Under the pieces are notes generated by a model. It was not told where the DNA came from and made no database searches. It saw nothing but the letters and a program-made list of their open reading frames with translations. From assembly GCF_947488135.1 (NCBI RefSeq), contig NZ_CANKYW010000004.1:186001-250000 (forward strand): a DNA stretch of 64,000 nucleotides, read 5' to 3'. Source of the stretch: an uncultured Marivita sp. (GTDB taxonomy: Bacteria > Pseudomonadota > Alphaproteobacteria > Rhodobacterales > Rhodobacteraceae). Below, piece by piece: positions 60,847-64,000 of this stretch. The position numbers and the translations under genes were made by a program. The first letter of the stretch is position 1. Each line of letters opens with the position of its first letter.

Positions 60847-61995
60847 ATGAGCAGCAAACGCAGCATCTTTGAAGAGGTCGGTGCAGAGACACCGCGCAAG
60901 GAGGCCCCCAAGGGCGGCATGATCGATGCGGGCAAACGTGGTGCGCGCGGGGCGATCCGCATCTGGTTGATGGTGCTTTTCGCGCTGGTCATGGTGATGA
61001 TCGCCGTGGGCGGTCTGACGCGGTTGACCGACAGCGGGCTCTCGATCACCGAGTGGCGGCCCATCACAGGGGCCTTGCCGCCCTTGAACGCAGAGGACTG
61101 GCAAAGGGAATTCGACCTTTATCGCGCGATCCCGGAATACCAGTTGCAGAACCGTGGCATGAGCCTCGCCGAGTTTCAGTTCATCTATTGGTGGGAATGG
61201 GGCCACCGGCAACTGGGCCGGGTGATCGGGCTTGTCTGGGCGCTGGGCTTTCTCGGCTTCCTGGTGACGAAGAAGATTCCGACGGGTTGGACCGGGCGGC
61301 TGTTCTTCATCGGCGTGCTGGGCGGCATCCAGGGCGCGATCGGTTGGTGGATGGTGGCTTCGGGCCTGACTGGCGAGATGCTCGACGTGGCGTCCTACAG
61401 GTTGGCCACGCATCTTGGATTGGCCTTCGTCATCCTAGGCTTCATCGCGTGGTATGTCTTCGAGTTGGGCCGCGAGGAGCGCGATCTGATGCAGGCGCGC
61501 CGGTCGCGGGAAGCCAAGCTGTTCGGTCTCGGCACCGGCCTTTTGCACTTCACCTTTCTGCAAATCCTGCTGGGCGCGCTCGTGGCGGGGATCGATGCGG
61601 GGCGCACCTATAATGACTGGCCGCTGATGGCCGGGGCCTTCCTGCCGCCCTTCCCGTTTGAATTGGAACCTGTCTGGCGCAACTTCTTCGAAAACGCAGG
61701 TCTCGTTCAGTTCATGCACCGCATCGCGGGCTACCTGCTTCTGGCCTTCGGGATCGTCGTCTGGCTGCGCGCCCGCAAGTCGCCCAATGCCGATACGCGC
61801 TTTCGCTTCAACGCGGTTTTCGCGATGCTGTGGATCCAGATGGCGCTGGGCATCGTGACCGTGCTTTACATGGCACCTTGGCAGATCGCCATCACTCACC
61901 AGATCGGGGCCGTGATCCTGTGGGTATTGATCCTGCGCGCGCGGTTCGGGGCGGGCTATCCCGTTCAACAATCCATTCGAGGAGCGACAGCATGA
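60847..61995 (+). CDS. ctaA: Heme A synthase (COX15/CtaA)
   Basis: CtaA oxidises heme O to heme A for cytochrome oxidase. The 382-residue protein has eight membrane helices and the heme-ligand histidines in YWWEWGHRQLGR, LATHLGLAFVILG, FMHRIAGYLLLAFG and ITHQIGAV, the pattern of the COX15 group. The GLTRLTDSGLSITEWRPITG segment is invariant in the family. AAGGAG precedes the ATG; the stop overlaps the next gene by four bases. Confidence 0.95.
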   Translation: MSSKRSIFEEVGAETPRKEAPKGGMIDAGKRGARGAIRIWLMVLFALVMVMIAVGGLTRLTDSGLSITEWRPITGALPPLNAEDWQREFDLYRAIPEYQLQNRGMSLAEFQFIYWWEWGHRQLGRVIGLVWALGFLGFLVTKKIPTGWTGRLFFIGVLGGIQGAIGWWMVASGLTGEMLDVASYRLATHLGLAFVILGFIAWYVFELGREERDLMQARRSREAKLFGLGTGLLHFTFLQILLGALVAGIDAGRTYNDWPLMAGAFLPPFPFELEPVWRNFFENAGLVQFMHRIAGYLLLAFGIVVWLRARKSPNADTRFRFNAVFAMLWIQMALGIVTVLYMAPWQIAITHQIGAVILWVLILRARFGAGYPVQQSIRGATA

Positions 61996-63464
61996 CCACC
62001 GCCTATGACGACCTGATGGCCTTCACGCGCGAAACCGAGGCGCTGAGCCAGATCGCGGGCCGCTTGGGCTGGGACCAGGAAACGACGATGCCGCGCGGTG
62101 CCGCCGCCCAACGGGGCGAGGAAATGGGGGCGATCGAGTCGGTGCTGCATGCCCGTCGCATGGACCCGCGCGTGGGTGAGTGGCTGGAGGCGGCCAAGCC
62201 GAAGGATGAAGAGGCCAAAGCCAACCTGCGCCATATCCGGCGCAGCTTTGACAGGGCGTCAAAGGTGCCTGCGGACCTCGCCGCGGAACTGGCGCGGACC
62301 ACCTCTGTCGCACAGGGCGTCTGGGCCGAGGCGCGCGCCAATGACGACTTCGCGGCCTTTGCGCCGACGCTGGAGCGGGTTCTGGACTTGCGGCGCCAGG
62401 AAGGCGCGGCACTGGCGGATGGGGGCGACCCCTATGACGCGCTGTTGCAGGATTACGAGCCGGGGGCGACGGCGGCCGAACTGGATGCGATGTTCGGTGC
62501 GCTGCGGCCCCGCCTCGTGGCGTTGCGGGACAAGGTGCTGGGCGCCCCTGCCCCGGCGGCCTTGACGGGAGCTTTCGACGAAAGCGCGCAGATGAAGCTG
62601 TCGCGCCAGATCGCCAAGGTCTTTGGCTACGACATGAGCCGCGGGCGCGTCGACAAGGCGGTGCATCCGTTCAGCTCCGGGTCGGGCAATGACGTGCGGA
62701 TTACGACACGGACGAACCCGGTCGATCCGTTCAACTGCATCTATTCGACGATCCACGAGGTCGGTCATGCCGCCTACGAGCAGAATATCGACCAGGCTTA
62801 CCTGCTGACACCCCTCGGGCGCGGTGTGTCGATGGGTGTGCATGAAAGCCAGAGCCGGATCTACGAGAACCAGTTGGGCCGGTCGCGGGCGTTTACCGGC
62901 TGGCTGCATGGGCAGATGGTCGATGCGTTCGGAGAGTTCGGGATCGCCGATCCTGAGGCATTCTACGGCACCGTGAACCGGGTACACAAAGGCTTTATCC
63001 GCACGGAATCGGACGAGGTGCAGTATAACCTGCACGTTCTTCTTCGGTTCGACCTCGAGCGCAAGCTGATCGACGGGTCATTGGATGTCGCTGATCTCGA
63101 AGAGGCTTGGAACACTCGGTTCGAGGCGGATTTCGGCTATCCGGTCGACAAGCCGTCGAACGGCGTGTTGCAGGACGTGCATTGGTCCGTTGGTTTGTTC
63201 GGCTACTTCGCCACCTATTCGCTGGGCAATGTCTATGCCGGGTGCCTGCACGAGGCGCTGCGCAAGGCGGTGCCGGATCTCGATGCACAATTGGCGGCGG
63301 GTGATACCTCTGCGGCGACCGGATGGCTGCGGGACAACCTGCAACGGCATGGCGGGCTTTATGAGCCGCGCGACGTGATCGAGCGGGCCTGCGGGTCTGC
63401 CCCGTCTGAAGCGCCGTTGTTGGAGTATCTCGAGGCGAAGTTCGGAGAGATTTACGGGGTGTAG
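61992..63464 (+). CDS. M32 family metallocarboxypeptidase
   Basis: The 490-residue enzyme is a Zn/Co carboxypeptidase of the Taq type. The HExxH site is STIHEVGHAAYEQ, and GVHESQSRIYENQLGRS and HPFSSGSGNDVRITTR are conserved family stretches. The N-terminal LSQIAGRLGWDQETTMPRGA is also typical. Its ATG overlaps the ctaA stop (ATGA). Confidence 0.94.
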   Translation: MTTAYDDLMAFTRETEALSQIAGRLGWDQETTMPRGAAAQRGEEMGAIESVLHARRMDPRVGEWLEAAKPKDEEAKANLRHIRRSFDRASKVPADLAAELARTTSVAQGVWAEARANDDFAAFAPTLERVLDLRRQEGAALADGGDPYDALLQDYEPGATAAELDAMFGALRPRLVALRDKVLGAPAPAALTGAFDESAQMKLSRQIAKVFGYDMSRGRVDKAVHPFSSGSGNDVRITTRTNPVDPFNCIYSTIHEVGHAAYEQNIDQAYLLTPLGRGVSMGVHESQSRIYENQLGRSRAFTGWLHGQMVDAFGEFGIADPEAFYGTVNRVHKGFIRTESDEVQYNLHVLLRFDLERKLIDGSLDVADLEEAWNTRFEADFGYPVDKPSNGVLQDVHWSVGLFGYFATYSLGNVYAGCLHEALRKAVPDLDAQLAAGDTSAATGWLRDNLQRHGGLYEPRDVIERACGSAPSEAPLLEYLEAKFGEIYGV

Positions 63465-63748
63465 TGGATTTTTAGACATGACACCGCCGTGCATTTGTGA
63501 GGCGCAATATTCAATCGTGTCGATAGTGACAAACGAAGTAGCAGTTATGAACGTTTTGACCAAATGACGCTCCGGCGAACTGGTTTCCAGTGGCGCCGAG
63601 ATCCGCTCTCTCATCCAGCTTAGGCTTGAACGGCTAACCCACTGGTCAGCCTGAACATTCGACTTGATCCATAGGAAGCTTATTGCTACCTCTCAGCTAG
63701 AGACGGCCCGTGTTTTGAGTGTCGTAAATAAAAGCGTAGGTGCTTTAC

Positions 63749-64000
63749 ATGTGCAAAATGAGTAAATTTTTACGAATGGGGACAATTTCGGCTGCTGTTT
63801 CCTTGGCTGTTGCGTTCTTTGGCAGCGAAGTCAAAGCAGCGCCTATCAGTTCTTTCGCTGATGGGTACGATGTGTCGAACTGGACAGTGTCGGCGTCTTT
63901 CGGCGGGTCCGTCAATACAACCGGCGCACCCTCCAGCATCGTTGTGATCGAACCGAATAGCGGGTTCGGCGGAGCGATTGCTTCATTCACCACCGTTGCT
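63749..64000 (+). CDS. Secreted protein, 5' part only (cut at window edge)
   Basis: An open frame starts at 63749 behind a TAGGTG ribosome-binding site (alternative ATG at 63758) and runs off the window. The first 30 residues form a signal peptide (ending VKAAP). The mature start reads ISSFADGYDVSNWTVSASFG, then GGSVNTTGAPSSIVVIEPNS, which resembles the opening of PEP-CTERM/VPLPA-CTERM type extracellular proteins. The C-terminus that would prove this is missing. The 284 bases before it (63465-63748) hold no recognised gene and are less GC-rich. Confidence 0.7.
   Translation, partial: MCKMSKFLRMGTISAAVSLAVAFFGSEVKAAPISSFADGYDVSNWTVSASFGGSVNTTGAPSSIVVIEPNSGFGGAIASFTTVA

Noticed and set aside
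63465-63748. Transposase remnant between the M32 gene and the secreted protein
   Set aside because: A minus-strand frame enters this region but I could not match it to any transposase family or find terminal repeats.

Overview
This window looks like a stretch of chromosome from a GC-rich alphaproteobacterium, most likely a marine member of the Rhodobacterales (Roseobacter group). The reasons are the CckA hybrid kinase with a CtrA-type TTAA-N7-TTAA site in front of it, the recA gene with a GTTC-N7-GTTC SOS site, an unusual PstC/PstA pair with long N-termini, a HemB of the aspartate (non-cysteine) type, polyhydroxybutyrate metabolism, betaine-type transport, and an intergenic inverted repeat (59128-59274) that resembles one I associate with this order. 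Taxonomy is inferred from gene content only; no rRNA is present.

Layout. 1-2000: rpsB-tsf translation operon with a structured leader and a strong terminator. 2329-11213: an M20 deacylase, then the phosphate module pstSCAB-phoU-phoB behind a three-repeat Pho box, with a soluble-looking phoR facing phoB and overlapping a trans-sulfuration PLP enzyme. 12526-14335: psuK-psuG pseudouridine salvage. 14418-18000: DUF502 protein, Na+/Ca2+ exchanger, patatin lipase and 3-hydroxybutyrate dehydrogenase. 18000-18413: a palindromic operator candidate and a good candidate for an unannotated small RNA. 18414-26919: orphan family-5 binding protein, a 38-residue entericidin-like lipoprotein, XRE-cupin regulator, acyl-CoA ligase, DsbA-family oxidoreductase overlapping a small K+ channel, MFS exporter, icd, YitT-family protein. 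27159-29753: MttB-family methyltransferase, SMR transporter, outer-membrane beta-barrel. 30074-42022: typA, DUF1330, alaS, recA, a sulfotransferase-like gene, cckA, rsmB-like gene, guaB. 42160-47515: agmatinase family, CaiB/BaiF CoA-transferase, a two-TM protein, and a corrinoid-activating ferredoxin/ATPase (RACE family). 47634-49283: an AT-rich orphan coiled-coil membrane protein beside an imperfect duplication of a dehydrogenase 3' end and its terminator. 49230-53184: NAD(P)-binding protein, aldehyde dehydrogenase, tRNA-Gly(CCC), BCCT betaine-type transporter. 53285-64000: mfd, a membrane protein, hemB, SYLF lipoprotein, intergenic repeat, ThiE-like protein, TrmJ-type methyltransferase, ctaA, M32 carboxypeptidase, and the start of a secreted protein cut by the window edge.

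How it fits together. Most of the window is core housekeeping. Two threads are less ordinary. First, an MttB-type methyltransferase, a quaternary-ammonium SMR transporter, a corrinoid activase and a BCCT transporter lie within 26 kb and could form the visible part of a corrinoid-dependent demethylation route for quaternary amines. The corrinoid protein and the folate methyltransferase are not in the window. Second, the AT-rich gene at 47634-48920 has the look of recently acquired DNA and of no family I can name. No CRISPR array, insertion sequence, integrase or prophage was seen.
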